Positions 41,332 through 50,986 of a stretch of 64,000 bases of DNA are shown piece after piece (within the stretch, counting starts at the first letter, position 1; every line of letters begins with the position of its first letter). Under the pieces are notes generated by a model. The model was not told the origin of the DNA and searched no databases. It was given only the letters and a program-made list of their open reading frames with translations. The stretch comes from an uncultured Eubacteriales bacterium (lineage in GTDB: Bacteria; Bacillota; Clostridia; Oscillospirales; Acutalibacteraceae), in assembly GCA_900540235.1 (NCBI GenBank), contig UQEY01000007.1, positions 1 through 64,000 of the forward strand, in the 5' to 3' direction. The position numbers were made by a program, and so were the translations under genes.

Positions 41332-42420
41332 ATGAGTAAAAAGTACAATGTCGGCATCGTCGGCGCAACAGGTATGGTAGGTCAGAGATTTGCGACTTTA
41401 CTTGAAAATCACCCTTGGTTCAATGTAGTTTGCCTTGCGGCATCATCAAGAAGTGCAGGCAAAACTTACGAAGAAGCAGTTGGTAAAAAATGGTGTATGG
41501 ACACACCTATCCCTGAAAAAATGAAAAACATTGTTGTTATGGACGCAACAAATGATATTGATAAAATCACCGCTCAGGTAGATTTTGTTTTCTGCGCAGT
41601 TGATATGAAGAAAGATGAAATCAAAGCGCTTGAAGAAGAATATGCTAAGCACGAGTGCCCTGTAGTGTCAAACAACAGTGCAAACAGATTTACACCTGAT
41701 GTTCCTATGGTAGTTCCTGAGCTTAACGCTGAACATATTAACATCATTCCTGCTCAGAGAAAAAGGCTCGGTACAAAGCGTGGCTTTATTGCAGTTAAGT
41801 CAAACTGCTCACTTCAGTCATATGTTCCTGCCCTCTTCCCTCTTCAAGATAAGTACCCTATTAAGAAAGTTCTTGTTTGTACTTATCAGGCTATTTCAGG
41901 TGCAGGTAAAACATTTGAAACATGGCCTGAAATGATTGACAATGTTATTCCTTATATCGGCGGAGAGGAAGAAAAGAGCGAAAAAGAACCTCTCAAGCTT
42001 ATGGGTCATATTGAAGGTAATGAAATCGTATCAGCAGCTTCACCTGCTTTTACAGCTCAGTGCATCCGTGTTCCTGTATCAAACGGTCATCTCGGTGCAG
42101 TATTTGTTGAGTTTGAAGACAAGAAGCCTACTAAGGAAGAAATGATTAACATTTGGGAAAACTTCTCAGGCAGAGCACAAGAACTTAATCTTCCATCTGC
42201 TCCAAAGCAGTTCCTCCATTACTTCACAGAACCTGACAGACCTCAAATTCATTCAGAGAGAATGCTTGAAAACGGTATGGCTGTTTCAATCGGCAGACTC
42301 AGAGAAGATACTCAATATGACTACAAGTTCGTTTGCCTTTCACACAATACACTTCGAGGTGCAGCAGGCGGTGCGGTTCTTCTTGGCGAACTTCTTGCAG
42401 CAGAAGGTTATTTTGACTAA
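41332..42420 (+). CDS. asd: Aspartate-semialdehyde dehydrogenase
   Basis: A 362-residue enzyme reducing aspartyl phosphate to the semialdehyde, branch point to lysine, threonine and methionine. The NADP loop GATGMVGQRF lies near residues 11-20, and the catalytic Cys is in KSNCSLQSY. It is of the longer type also seen in archaea and yeast. I start at 41332, behind AAGGAG. asd-dapA-dapB forms the operon. Confidence 0.95.
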   Translation: MSKKYNVGIVGATGMVGQRFATLLENHPWFNVVCLAASSRSAGKTYEEAVGKKWCMDTPIPEKMKNIVVMDATNDIDKITAQVDFVFCAVDMKKDEIKALEEEYAKHECPVVSNNSANRFTPDVPMVVPELNAEHINIIPAQRKRLGTKRGFIAVKSNCSLQSYVPALFPLQDKYPIKKVLVCTYQAISGAGKTFETWPEMIDNVIPYIGGEEEKSEKEPLKLMGHIEGNEIVSAASPAFTAQCIRVPVSNGHLGAVFVEFEDKKPTKEEMINIWENFSGRAQELNLPSAPKQFLHYFTEPDRPQIHSERMLENGMAVSIGRLREDTQYDYKFVCLSHNTLRGAAGGAVLLGELLAAEGYFD

Positions 42421-42454
42421 TTAATATACATTATATTTTAAGGAGATAATCATT

Positions 42455-43345
42455 ATGAAAGAACCTATTTTTACAGGTGCGGCAGTTGCTATCATCACTC
42501 CAATGAATGAAGACGGCACTGTTAATTATGATGAATTTGCTAAGTTTATTGACTTTCAGATTGAAAACGGTACCGATGCTATTGTAGTTTGCGGTACTAC
42601 AGGAGAAAGTTCTACTCTTAAAGTTGTTGAACATAATGAATGTATCAGATGGTGCGTTGAATATGTTAACCACAGAGTTCCTGTTATTGCAGGCACCGGC
42701 TCAAACAATACTGCCTGCGCTATTGAAATCAGCCAAGAGGCTTGCAAAAACGGAGCAGATGCTCTTTTACTTGTAACACCTTACTATAATAAAACAAGTC
42801 AAAGAGGTCTTATTGCTCACTACACAGCAATTCACGACGCTACAAACCTTCCTATCATTCTTTACAATGTTCCGTCAAGAACAGGTGTAAATATCAAGCC
42901 TGAAACTGCAGCCCAGCTTGCTAAACTTCCGAGAGTCAACGGTATTAAGGAAGCTTCAGGTGACCTTGACCAGGTTGCTAAAGTTCATGAACTTTGCGGT
43001 GATGAACTTAATATTTGGAGTGGTAACGACGACCAAATTTATGACATTCTTGAGCGTGGCGGTAAAGGCGTTATCAGCGTACTTTCAAACATTGCTCCAA
43101 AAGAAACACACGAAATCGTTGCTTCATACTTAGACGGTGACAAGTCTAAGTCTAAGGAACTTATGGATAAGTACACAAAGCTTGCAAAGGCTATGTTTGT
43201 TGATGTTAACCCTATCCCGGTTAAAGAAGCGGTAAGCCTTATCGGCTTTAATGCAGGTCCGTTAAGACTTCCTCTTATTGAAATGGACGATGAAAACAAG
43301 GCTTATGTAAAAGCTACTATGGAAGAATACGGCTTAGTAAAATAA
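42455..43345 (+). CDS. dapA: 4-hydroxy-tetrahydrodipicolinate synthase
   Basis: A 296-residue aldolase condensing pyruvate with aspartate semialdehyde. Conserved sites: GTTGESSTL near residues 47-55, ILYNVPSRTG near 132-141 and the Schiff-base Lys in NGIKEASGD. AAGGAG precedes the start. In a sporulator the pathway also feeds dipicolinic acid. Confidence 0.96.
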   Translation: MKEPIFTGAAVAIITPMNEDGTVNYDEFAKFIDFQIENGTDAIVVCGTTGESSTLKVVEHNECIRWCVEYVNHRVPVIAGTGSNNTACAIEISQEACKNGADALLLVTPYYNKTSQRGLIAHYTAIHDATNLPIILYNVPSRTGVNIKPETAAQLAKLPRVNGIKEASGDLDQVAKVHELCGDELNIWSGNDDQIYDILERGGKGVISVLSNIAPKETHEIVASYLDGDKSKSKELMDKYTKLAKAMFVDVNPIPVKEAVSLIGFNAGPLRLPLIEMDDENKAYVKATMEEYGLVK

Positions 43346-43367
43346 TATTTATATAAGGAATTTTAAA

Positions 43368-44120
43368 ATGACTGATTTAATTATTACAGGTGCCAACGGC
43401 AAAATGGGTAAAGTTATCCAAAGTATTGTTGCAAACCGTGACGACTGCAAAATTGTTGCCGGTGTTGACCTTAATACTGAAGATAACGGTCAATTCCCTA
43501 TTTATTCTTCAATTTTCGATGTTAAGGAAAAGGCTGACGCTATAATTGACTTTTCAAACCCTATTCTTCTTAATGATTTGCTTAGTTATTCTGAAAAAAA
43601 CAGTACTCCTCTTGTTATTGCAACAACAGGTTACAGCGACGAGCAGAAAAAGCAAATTAAAGATGCATCTGAGAAATCACCGATTTTCTTTACTTACAAT
43701 ATGAGTATGGGTGTCAATCTGCTTGCAAATCTTGCAAAAAAAGCAGTTGAAGTTTTAGGTGATGACTTTGACATTGAAATCGTTGAAAAGCACCATAATC
43801 AAAAGATTGATGCTCCGAGCGGCACTGCTCTTATGCTTGCCGATGCAATGTGTGAAGAAATTGACAAGCCGATGAAGTATGAATATGACCGTCATTCTAA
43901 GCGTGAAAAGAGAACGAAGAACGAAATCGGTATTCATGCGGTTCGTGGCGGTACAATCGTCGGTGAACACGAAATCATTTTTGCAGGCAGAGATGAAATT
44001 ATCACTCTTTCACATTCAGCAAGAAGCAAAGAAATTTTTGCTGTGGGTGCTGTTAATGCGGCAGTTTATATGCACGGCAAAGAAGCCGGCTTATATGATA
44101 TGAAAGAATTAATAGACTGA
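43368..44120 (+). CDS. dapB: 4-hydroxy-tetrahydrodipicolinate reductase
   Basis: A 250-residue reductase for the next lysine-pathway step. The nucleotide loop is ITGANGKMGKVIQ and the substrate-binding block EKHHNQKIDAPSGTAL lies near residues 140-155. It ends the operon before a strong terminator. Confidence 0.96.
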   Translation: MTDLIITGANGKMGKVIQSIVANRDDCKIVAGVDLNTEDNGQFPIYSSIFDVKEKADAIIDFSNPILLNDLLSYSEKNSTPLVIATTGYSDEQKKQIKDASEKSPIFFTYNMSMGVNLLANLAKKAVEVLGDDFDIEIVEKHHNQKIDAPSGTALMLADAMCEEIDKPMKYEYDRHSKREKRTKNEIGIHAVRGGTIVGEHEIIFAGRDEIITLSHSARSKEIFAVGAVNAAVYMHGKEAGLYDMKELID

Positions 44121-44126
44121 TTAATG

Positions 44127-44163
44127 ACAAGGCAAACTTTTATAGTTTGTCTTGTTTTTTTTA
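44127..44163 (+). terminator. Terminator after dapB
   Basis: ACAAGGCAAACT pairs with AGTTTGTCTTGT (one wobble) around TTTAT, followed by eight T. Confidence 0.88.
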
Positions 44164-44216
44164 TATAAATATGTTTTAATATATAATATATTATTACTTA
44201 TGTTTGTGGTGAGTTT

Positions 44217-45155
44217 ATGAATATTCAGCAGTTAAGATGCATAGTTGAAATAGCAAGAGTAGGTTCAATTACAAAAGCGGCAGAAAACTTATATATGAAT
44301 CAGCCTAATTTGAGCCGAACTGTTATTGAATTTGAAAAAGAATACGGTGTTACGCTTTTTATTAGAAATTCGCAGGGCGTTATTCTGACTGACAGCGGCA
44401 AAAAAGTAGTTGAAAAAGCTGAAGAAATTATAAAAAAAACGAACGACTTAAATCGATTCTTATATAATAATGATAAAGAAACAATTAATGTTAAACTTGC
44501 CGTGCCTCGTTCTTCTTATATCAGCGTTGCATTTTGCAATACTGTTGAAGCGTTTGAAAATAACAAACTTAATATTTCTTATAAAGAATGCAACAATACA
44601 GATATTTTAAACGATGTAATGATTAACGGTTACAATCTCGGAATTATCAGAATTCCTACTGAACTTGATGCAAAATATAAAAAAATGATTACATCAAAAC
44701 AAATGCAGTTTCAGGAAATTTGGAATTTTAAGTATAAAATTCTTTTTTCACAAAATCACCCGCTTGCAACTAAAGCAAAACTTTGTTTTGATGACTTAAA
44801 AGATTATTCTGTTCTTCTTCACGATGATGAATATATTCCGTTTGTTTCCAAAGAAGAAATTAAAAAATTCACCCCGTCCCACGATTCTCAAAGCAAAATT
44901 TTAATTCAAGAGCGTGGAAGTCAATTCGACATTCTTTCAAATTTGCCGAACACATATATGTGGACTACACCTATACCGAAATGCCTTCTTGAAAATCATA
45001 AGCTTGTTACAAAAAAATGCATTGATAACAGGCAATCGTATTCGGATATTTTGATTTATCCGAAAAATTATTCTTTAACCGACTTTGAAAAATTATTTAT
45101 TGAAAATGTATTTGAAATAAAATATGAACTTGAAAACGGTGAAAATGCAGTTTAA
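44217..45155 (+). CDS. LysR-family transcriptional regulator
   Basis: A 312-residue regulator with an N-terminal winged HTH (GSITKAAENLYMNQPNLSRT near residues 17-36) and a periplasmic-binding-like effector domain. It lies between dapB and pflB and is read in the same direction as both, so the target is not obvious from divergence. The pflB upstream palindromes are possible binding places. Confidence 0.9.
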   Translation: MNIQQLRCIVEIARVGSITKAAENLYMNQPNLSRTVIEFEKEYGVTLFIRNSQGVILTDSGKKVVEKAEEIIKKTNDLNRFLYNNDKETINVKLAVPRSSYISVAFCNTVEAFENNKLNISYKECNNTDILNDVMINGYNLGIIRIPTELDAKYKKMITSKQMQFQEIWNFKYKILFSQNHPLATKAKLCFDDLKDYSVLLHDDEYIPFVSKEEIKKFTPSHDSQSKILIQERGSQFDILSNLPNTYMWTTPIPKCLLENHKLVTKKCIDNRQSYSDILIYPKNYSLTDFEKLFIENVFEIKYELENGENAV

Positions 45156-45462
45156 TATCTGTATTTTTGCCGTTTTTAACATTTTACATTATGAATAATT
45201 TGTAAATAATTAATCGACAATCATATATTAAATTGTATATTGCAAAAAAATCACCAAATATCAAGAGAATTTAACAAATATATGATACAAATTTAATATT
45301 CGTGTTCATTAGTGACATATGTCAGTAACTATATATCATAATTGATATACAATATATCAAACTTTATATTACTAATATTATTCTTTTTGTGTTAGAATTC
45401 TTAAACGGAAAGAGAAAATCCATATATTAAATAAATTATTCTATTTAAGGAGGAATAATCAC
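45156..45462 (+). promoter_or_regulatory. Upstream region of pflB with palindromes
   Basis: This 307-base AT-rich gap has two clear palindromes: TGACATATGTCA (45313-45324) and TTGATAT-N5-ATATCAA (45342-45360). The second resembles an FNR-type site but has too long a spacer. They are likely operators for pflB, a gene usually controlled by redox state. AAGGAGG lies before the start. No RNA gene or reading frame is apparent. Confidence 0.4.
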
Positions 45463-47715
45463 ATGGTAGATTTTGAACAATGGGAAGGCTTTGAAGGCTC
45501 TCTCTGGAAAGAAGAAGTTAATGTTCGTGATTTCATCCAGAAGAACTACACAGTCTATGACGGCGATGAGTCATTCCTTGCAAAACCAACTGATGCCACA
45601 AACAAACTTTGGGGCGTTCTTCAGGGTCTTCAAAAAGAAGAGCGTGCTAAGGGCGGCGTACTTGATATGGAAACAAAAGTTGTTTCAGGTATCACAGCTT
45701 ATGGTCCTGGCTACATCAGTGAAGCAGACAAAGACTTAGAAAAAGTTGTCGGCTTACAGACAGACAAGCCACTCAAGAGAGCATTTATGCCTTTCGGTGG
45801 TATCAAAATGGCTGAACAGGCTTGTTCAACATACGGTTATGAACCTGATCCTGAACTCCACAAGATTTTTACAGAATATTGCAAAACTCACAACCAGGGT
45901 GTATTCGACGCTTACACTCCTGAAATGCTTAAAGCTCGTCACAACAAGATTATCACAGGTCTTCCTGATACTTACGGTCGTGGCCGTATCGTTGGTGACT
46001 ACAGAAGAGTTGCTCTTTACGGTATTGATTTTCTTATGGAAGAAAAGAAGCACGACTTCACTAACTGTGGTGACGGTACAATGACAGACGATGTTATCCG
46101 TCTCAGAGAAGAAATCACAATGCAGTACAAAGCACTCGGTCAGATGAAGAAAATGGCTGAAAGCTATGGCTTTGATATTTCTAAGCCTGCTAAGGATGCT
46201 AAGGAAGCAGTTCAGTGGTTATACTTCGGTTATCTTGCTGCTATCAAAACACAGAACGGCGCTGCAATGAGTGTCGGCAGAATTTCAACATTCCTTGACA
46301 TTTATATTGAAAGAGACCTTAAAGCAGGCAAGCTTACAGAATCTGAAGCTCAGGAACTTATCGACCATCTTGTAATGAAATTCAGAATGGTTAAGTTCGC
46401 AAGAATTCCTTCATACAATCAGCTCTTCTCAGGTGACCCGGTATGGGCTACTCTTGAAGTGGCAGGTATCGGCGTTGACGGTCGTTCAATGGTAACAAAG
46501 AATGATTTCCGTTTCCTCCATACTCTTGAAAATATGGGTCCTTCACCTGAACCAAACCTTACTGTTCTCTACTCTTCACATCTTCCTGAAACATTCAAGA
46601 AGTATGCTGCTGACATTTCTATCAGAACAAGTTCAATTCAGTATGAGAATGATGATGTTATGAAGCCGGTTTGGGGCGATGATTACTCAATCTGCTGCTG
46701 CGTATCTGCTACACAGACAGGTAAGGAAATGCAGTTCTTCGGTGCAAGAGCTAACCTTGCTAAGTGCCTTCTTTATGCAATCAACGGTGGTGTTGATGCA
46801 AAGACATTTGAACAGGTTGGTCCTAAATATAGACCTATCACTTCAGAATATCTTGACTATGATGAAGTTATTGAGGCTTATGACAGAATGATGGATTGGC
46901 TTGCAGGTCTTTATGTTAATATTCTTAACCTCATTCAGTTTATGCACGACAAGTATTATTATGAGGCTGCTGAAATGGCACTTATCGATACAGATGTAAG
47001 AAGAACATTTGCAACAGGTATTGCCGGTTTCTCACATGTTGTTGACTCACTCAGCGCTATCAAGTATGCTAAGGTTAAGACAGTTAGAAATGAAGACGGC
47101 GTTGTTGTTGACTATAAAACCGAAGGTGATTTCCCTCGTTACGGCAACGATGATGACAGAGCTGATGAAATCGCTGTATGGCTTCTTAAGACATTCCTTG
47201 ATAAGATTAAGAAACACCACACATATCGTGATTCAGAGCCTACAACTTCTATTCTTACAATCACTTCAAATGTAGTTTACGGTAAAGCTACAGGTACTAT
47301 GCCGGATGGTCGTAAGGCCGGTGCTCCACTTTCACCTGGCGCAAACCCATCATACGGTGCAGAGCAGAGCGGTCTTCTTGCTTCTCTTAACTCTGTTGCT
47401 AAGCTTCCATATGAATGGGCTCTTGACGGTATTTCAAATACTCAGACAATCAACCCTGGTGCTCTTGGCCACGACGAAGAAGAAAAGAAGAACAACCTCG
47501 TTCAGGTTATGGACGGTTACTTTGATCAGGGCGCTCATCATCTTAATGTTAATGTATTTGGTACTGAAAAGCTTCTTGATGCTATGGAACATCCTGAGAA
47601 AGAAGAATATCAGAACTTCACAATTCGTGTATCAGGTTATGCTGTTAAGTTCATCGACCTTACTAAGGAACAGCAGATGGATGTTATCTCAAGAACCTGC
47701 CACGACAGAATGTAA
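45463..47715 (+). CDS. pflB: Pyruvate formate-lyase
   Basis: A 750-residue glycyl-radical enzyme splitting pyruvate with CoA into acetyl-CoA and formate. The active-site Cys pair is in DYSICCCVSATQTGKE near residues 406-421, with FFGARANLAK after it. The radical Gly is in IRVSGYAVKFIDLT near the C-terminus. Length fits PflB. Codon use is strongly biased toward a few codons, suggesting high expression. The activating enzyme gene follows. Confidence 0.97.
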   Translation: MVDFEQWEGFEGSLWKEEVNVRDFIQKNYTVYDGDESFLAKPTDATNKLWGVLQGLQKEERAKGGVLDMETKVVSGITAYGPGYISEADKDLEKVVGLQTDKPLKRAFMPFGGIKMAEQACSTYGYEPDPELHKIFTEYCKTHNQGVFDAYTPEMLKARHNKIITGLPDTYGRGRIVGDYRRVALYGIDFLMEEKKHDFTNCGDGTMTDDVIRLREEITMQYKALGQMKKMAESYGFDISKPAKDAKEAVQWLYFGYLAAIKTQNGAAMSVGRISTFLDIYIERDLKAGKLTESEAQELIDHLVMKFRMVKFARIPSYNQLFSGDPVWATLEVAGIGVDGRSMVTKNDFRFLHTLENMGPSPEPNLTVLYSSHLPETFKKYAADISIRTSSIQYENDDVMKPVWGDDYSICCCVSATQTGKEMQFFGARANLAKCLLYAINGGVDAKTFEQVGPKYRPITSEYLDYDEVIEAYDRMMDWLAGLYVNILNLIQFMHDKYYYEAAEMALIDTDVRRTFATGIAGFSHVVDSLSAIKYAKVKTVRNEDGVVVDYKTEGDFPRYGNDDDRADEIAVWLLKTFLDKIKKHHTYRDSEPTTSILTITSNVVYGKATGTMPDGRKAGAPLSPGANPSYGAEQSGLLASLNSVAKLPYEWALDGISNTQTINPGALGHDEEEKKNNLVQVMDGYFDQGAHHLNVNVFGTEKLLDAMEHPEKEEYQNFTIRVSGYAVKFIDLTKEQQMDVISRTCHDRM

Positions 47716-47739
47716 TTTATATTAAAAGGATTTGTTGAA

Positions 47740-48483
47740 ATGGACGGTAAAATTCACAGCATTGAAACATTTGGTCTTGTTGACGGACCCGGTGTTAGGT
47801 ATGTACTCTTTTTGCAAGGTTGCAATATGCGTTGTAAATTCTGTCACAACCCTGAAACTTGGAGTTTTGATGATGCGAAATTTACCGTTTCGGCAAAGGA
47901 TGCATTCAACAAAGCTTACAAGTATAAAAATTATTGGGTTAAAAACGGAAAGCCAAACGGCGGTATAACTGTAAGCGGCGGCGAACCACTGCTTCAAATT
48001 GATTTCGTTACTGAATTCTTTAAGCTTGCAAAAGCAAAAGGTGTTCATACAACTCTTGATACTTCCGGTTCAGCTTTTACGAGAGATGAACCTTTCTTTT
48101 CAAAGTTCAACGAACTTATGAAGTATACTGACCTTGTTATGCTCGATATTAAACAAACTGATATTGAAAAGCACAAGGAACTTACAGGCAGAACTAATGA
48201 AAACATACTTGATATGGCACATTATTTGTCAGACATCGGCAAAGATATGTGGATAAGAAGGGTGCTTGTTCCTAATTTAACTAATGATGATAATGAGCTT
48301 AACAATTTGTTTGAGCTTATAAAATCTCTTAAAACGGTTAAAAAAGTTGAAATACTCCCCTATCACACGCTTGGCATCTTTAAATGGAATAATCTCGGAA
48401 TTGATTATCCTCTTAAAGATTATAAAGTTCCTACTAATGAGGAAATTGATAAAGCAGAAAAAATACTTCATATAGAAAAGTAA
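47740..48483 (+). CDS. pflA: Pyruvate formate-lyase activating enzyme
   Basis: A 247-residue radical-SAM enzyme that makes the glycyl radical on PflB. The cluster motif is CNMRCKFCHNPETW near residues 29-42, with the SAM loop GGEPLLQ at about 80. It lies 24 bases after pflB and ends at a terminator. Confidence 0.96.
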   Translation: MDGKIHSIETFGLVDGPGVRYVLFLQGCNMRCKFCHNPETWSFDDAKFTVSAKDAFNKAYKYKNYWVKNGKPNGGITVSGGEPLLQIDFVTEFFKLAKAKGVHTTLDTSGSAFTRDEPFFSKFNELMKYTDLVMLDIKQTDIEKHKELTGRTNENILDMAHYLSDIGKDMWIRRVLVPNLTNDDNELNNLFELIKSLKTVKKVEILPYHTLGIFKWNNLGIDYPLKDYKVPTNEEIDKAEKILHIEK

Positions 48484-48488
48484 AATTT

Positions 48489-48517
48489 AAGCCTCCTGTT
48501 AATTCAGGAGGCTTTTA
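48489..48517 (+). terminator. Terminator after pflA
   Basis: AAGCCTCCTG and CAGGAGGCTT form a 10-bp stem with a TTAATT loop, then TTATT. The following 48518-48661 shows no gene. Confidence 0.85.
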
Positions 48518-48661
48518 TTATGCCTATATTAAATTTTTGAACTTTCATTTCATATAAATTCACATTTATTATGAGGATAAATAACTTGCAAGTTGTTTAA
48601 AATAAGTATAGTTAGATAAAGTTAATTGTCGTTAGCGGTAACTTACTTTTAATCAAAAAAG

Positions 48662-48681
48662 CAGTTAGTTGTTGCTAACTG
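48662..48681 (-). terminator. Terminator of the repeat membrane protein gene
   Basis: On the minus strand CAGTTAG and CTAACTG pair around CAACAA and are followed by CTTTTTTG, 66 bases beyond the stop codon at 48748. Confidence 0.7.
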
Positions 48682-48747
48682 TTGATATTCTAACAAAGAA
48701 TAAATAAAAAGTCAATAAAAAAATAAATAGTAAAAATTTTTATTTTC

Positions 48748-49671
48748 TCATCTAAGCACTATATTATCATCCAATCTACCGTCCTTATTCCAATAAACCG
48801 AATTTGCTTTATAGTAAACATTATTTGACGAATCTTTATAAGTTGTCTTACCGTTATTTGATTCATTTTTAACAATCGAATTTGACTTATCGTAAACAAA
48901 ATAGCCGTCTTTATCTACATAAGAATTTTCGCTGTCAAATACTTCTTTTGTCTTAAGATTGGTAAAATATCCTTTCAGTTCCTTTGAATCAAACGAAAAA
49001 GAGTATTTGTCGCCATTCTTATCAAAATAAGGAACATTGTCATATGTATAGGCGTTGCCGAATCTGTCATAACTAAAGTTACTGCTGTTCATTTTATGGT
49101 TAATCGTTTTATCTTTATTAAATGTAGTTGTACTAACAGGATAATATATTTTAGAATCCGTATCAACACATTCATTTTCATTTTTCACAATAATTGACAT
49201 ATCATCGTCATAACAAAGGTAGCCGTCGGTATCTAAATAACACAAATCGTCGTCATAATACTTATCAGTTGAATTAATATATAATTTATCGTAACCTGAC
49301 TTGTCAAAATCATATGTATATTTATTGCCTGTTTTGTCATAATAAACAACATTATATAATCCTTTATATGCGTTGCCGTTCATATCATAATATGTATCCT
49401 GATTAGAACTTGAATCGTTAAATGTTAAAGAAATTATAACAGGAACGACAAGCACTATAAATAAATTAATTAAAATGTTTCTGACAGATTTGTTGTCTTT
49501 CTTGAACTTTACGCAACATATAATCGAAGTGATAATCGGAAAAGGAAAAGCTAAAAAAGAAAGAAAATTTTTTACCTTTTTATCACATTCAATATTTTTT
49601 GAAACAGTAACCATATTAATAAGCCTTGTGGCTATTATTATGATTGTTAAAATATAATTCATTGTTTTCAT
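48748..49671 (-). CDS. Membrane protein with internal Tyr/Asp/Gly repeats
   Basis: A 307-residue protein with three hydrophobic segments in the first 85 residues and an outer domain of repeated Tyr-Asp-x-x-Gly units (YYDMNGNAY, YYDKTGNKYTY, YFDKNGDKYSF). Two blocks of about 85 residues look duplicated: one with YLDTDGYLCYDDDMSIIVKNE and one with YVDKDGYFVYDKSNSIVKNE. Such repeats recall cell-wall or Ca-binding beta repeats, but I assign no function. The gene stands alone with its own terminator. The start could also be the next ATG, three codons in. Confidence 0.6.
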   Translation of the reverse strand: MKTMNYILTIIIIATRLINMVTVSKNIECDKKVKNFLSFLAFPFPIITSIICCVKFKKDNKSVRNILINLFIVLVVPVIISLTFNDSSSNQDTYYDMNGNAYKGLYNVVYYDKTGNKYTYDFDKSGYDKLYINSTDKYYDDDLCYLDTDGYLCYDDDMSIIVKNENECVDTDSKIYYPVSTTTFNKDKTINHKMNSSNFSYDRFGNAYTYDNVPYFDKNGDKYSFSFDSKELKGYFTNLKTKEVFDSENSYVDKDGYFVYDKSNSIVKNESNNGKTTYKDSSNNVYYKANSVYWNKDGRLDDNIVLR

Positions 49672-49795
49672 TTCCCTTTAATGTTTAATTAATAACAACA
49701 ATTATGTATAAACTGATTAAAAAAATCAGAAAGAATACAAAAAAGTATAATTTTAATGTAAAATTGCATATTATAATTGTATTTCAGTAAATTAT

Positions 49796-50929
49796 TTATT
49801 GCATAAAAAGTTTGATTACCTTACCGTCCAAAACATCAGGAACGCTGATAGATTGAGGGCAGTGGTTTTTACATTTATTGCACCAAGCGCACTCAGTCGG
49901 TTTAACTTGAAAGCTATTATACTGCTTTCTGCCGTCTTTAATGTCTATATTACCCGATACAACATTATTATAAAGAGAGAAGAAAGAACTTATTTTTATA
50001 CCCTTTGGGCATGGCTGACAATAGTCACAACCTGTACATCCGATGACTTCGCTCTTATTCATTATTGAAGCCGCTTTTTCGCAAATTGAATATTCTTTAT
50101 CTGTAAAAGGTTCAAAATCAGTAAGTGACGACAGATTATCAAGCATTTGTTCTTCGCTGTTCATCCCGCTTAAAATTGCAAATATATTTTTATGGCTCGC
50201 AACAAATCGCATTGCCCAGGAAGCAGTACTTTTATTTGGCTGTTCGGCTTTGAACATATTATCGATTTCATCATCAACCATTGCAAGCTTACCGCCACGA
50301 ACAGGCTCCATAACTATAGTTGGAATACCTGCATCTTCAAGTATTTTGTACTGGGTTTTTGCATTCTGATTTTCCCAGTCAAGGTAATTCATTTGTATTT
50401 GAGCAAAGTCCCAATGATGCGCAGAAACAATTTGCCTTAAATCATCAACAGTACCGTGAAACGAAAAACCGATATATTTAATTTTTCCTTCTTTTTGCTT
50501 TTGAGTGATAAAATCATATGCGCCGAATTTTTCACACCTTTCAAAACTTTCCTTATCAAGTGAATGAAGAAGGTAAAAATCAAAATATTCCATACCTGTG
50601 CGTTCAAGCTGATTATCAAAAACTTTTTGCATATCTTCTTTTGTGTCACACATCCAAATAGGAAGCTTATCAGCAAGAAAATATGTATCCCTCGGATATT
50701 TTTTTAGCGCAGCGCCTATAAAATTTTCGCTTTTGCCGCAATGATACATATAGGCTGTATCAAAATAGTTAACTCCGTTTTGATATGCTAAGTCAACAAG
50801 CTTTTGTGCGCTTTCATAATCGATATCGGGGTTTGATTCCCTCTTTTGACTTGTAATGCACGGCAAGCGCATTGTACCAAGACCGAGCAAAGACACTTTT
50901 TTATCTTTAAAATTTCTTTTATCAACCAT
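49796..50929 (-). CDS. Aldo/keto reductase with C-terminal 4Fe-4S domain
   Basis: A 377-residue protein. Residues 1-270 are an aldo/keto reductase barrel with the catalytic set Asp and Tyr in DTAYMYHCG, Lys in LADKLP and His in FYLLHSLD. The last 100 residues hold two ferredoxin-type motifs, CTGCDYCQPCP and CAWCNKCKNHCP. This fused class is common in anaerobes and may pass electrons from clusters to a carbonyl substrate. Substrate unknown. It follows cysS on the same strand. Confidence 0.88.
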   Translation of the reverse strand: MVDKRNFKDKKVSLLGLGTMRLPCITSQKRESNPDIDYESAQKLVDLAYQNGVNYFDTAYMYHCGKSENFIGAALKKYPRDTYFLADKLPIWMCDTKEDMQKVFDNQLERTGMEYFDFYLLHSLDKESFERCEKFGAYDFITQKQKEGKIKYIGFSFHGTVDDLRQIVSAHHWDFAQIQMNYLDWENQNAKTQYKILEDAGIPTIVMEPVRGGKLAMVDDEIDNMFKAEQPNKSTASWAMRFVASHKNIFAILSGMNSEEQMLDNLSSLTDFEPFTDKEYSICEKAASIMNKSEVIGCTGCDYCQPCPKGIKISSFFSLYNNVVSGNIDIKDGRKQYNSFQVKPTECAWCNKCKNHCPQSISVPDVLDGKVIKLFMQ

Positions 50930-50986
50930 AATATATTACTCCTTAAAAAGAGCAGGAAAACTAAAAGTCTCCTGCCCTTATATCAA

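Noticed and set aside
45342..45360. FNR-type site before pflB
   Set aside because: The half sites TTGAT and ATCAA are 9 bases apart, not 4.
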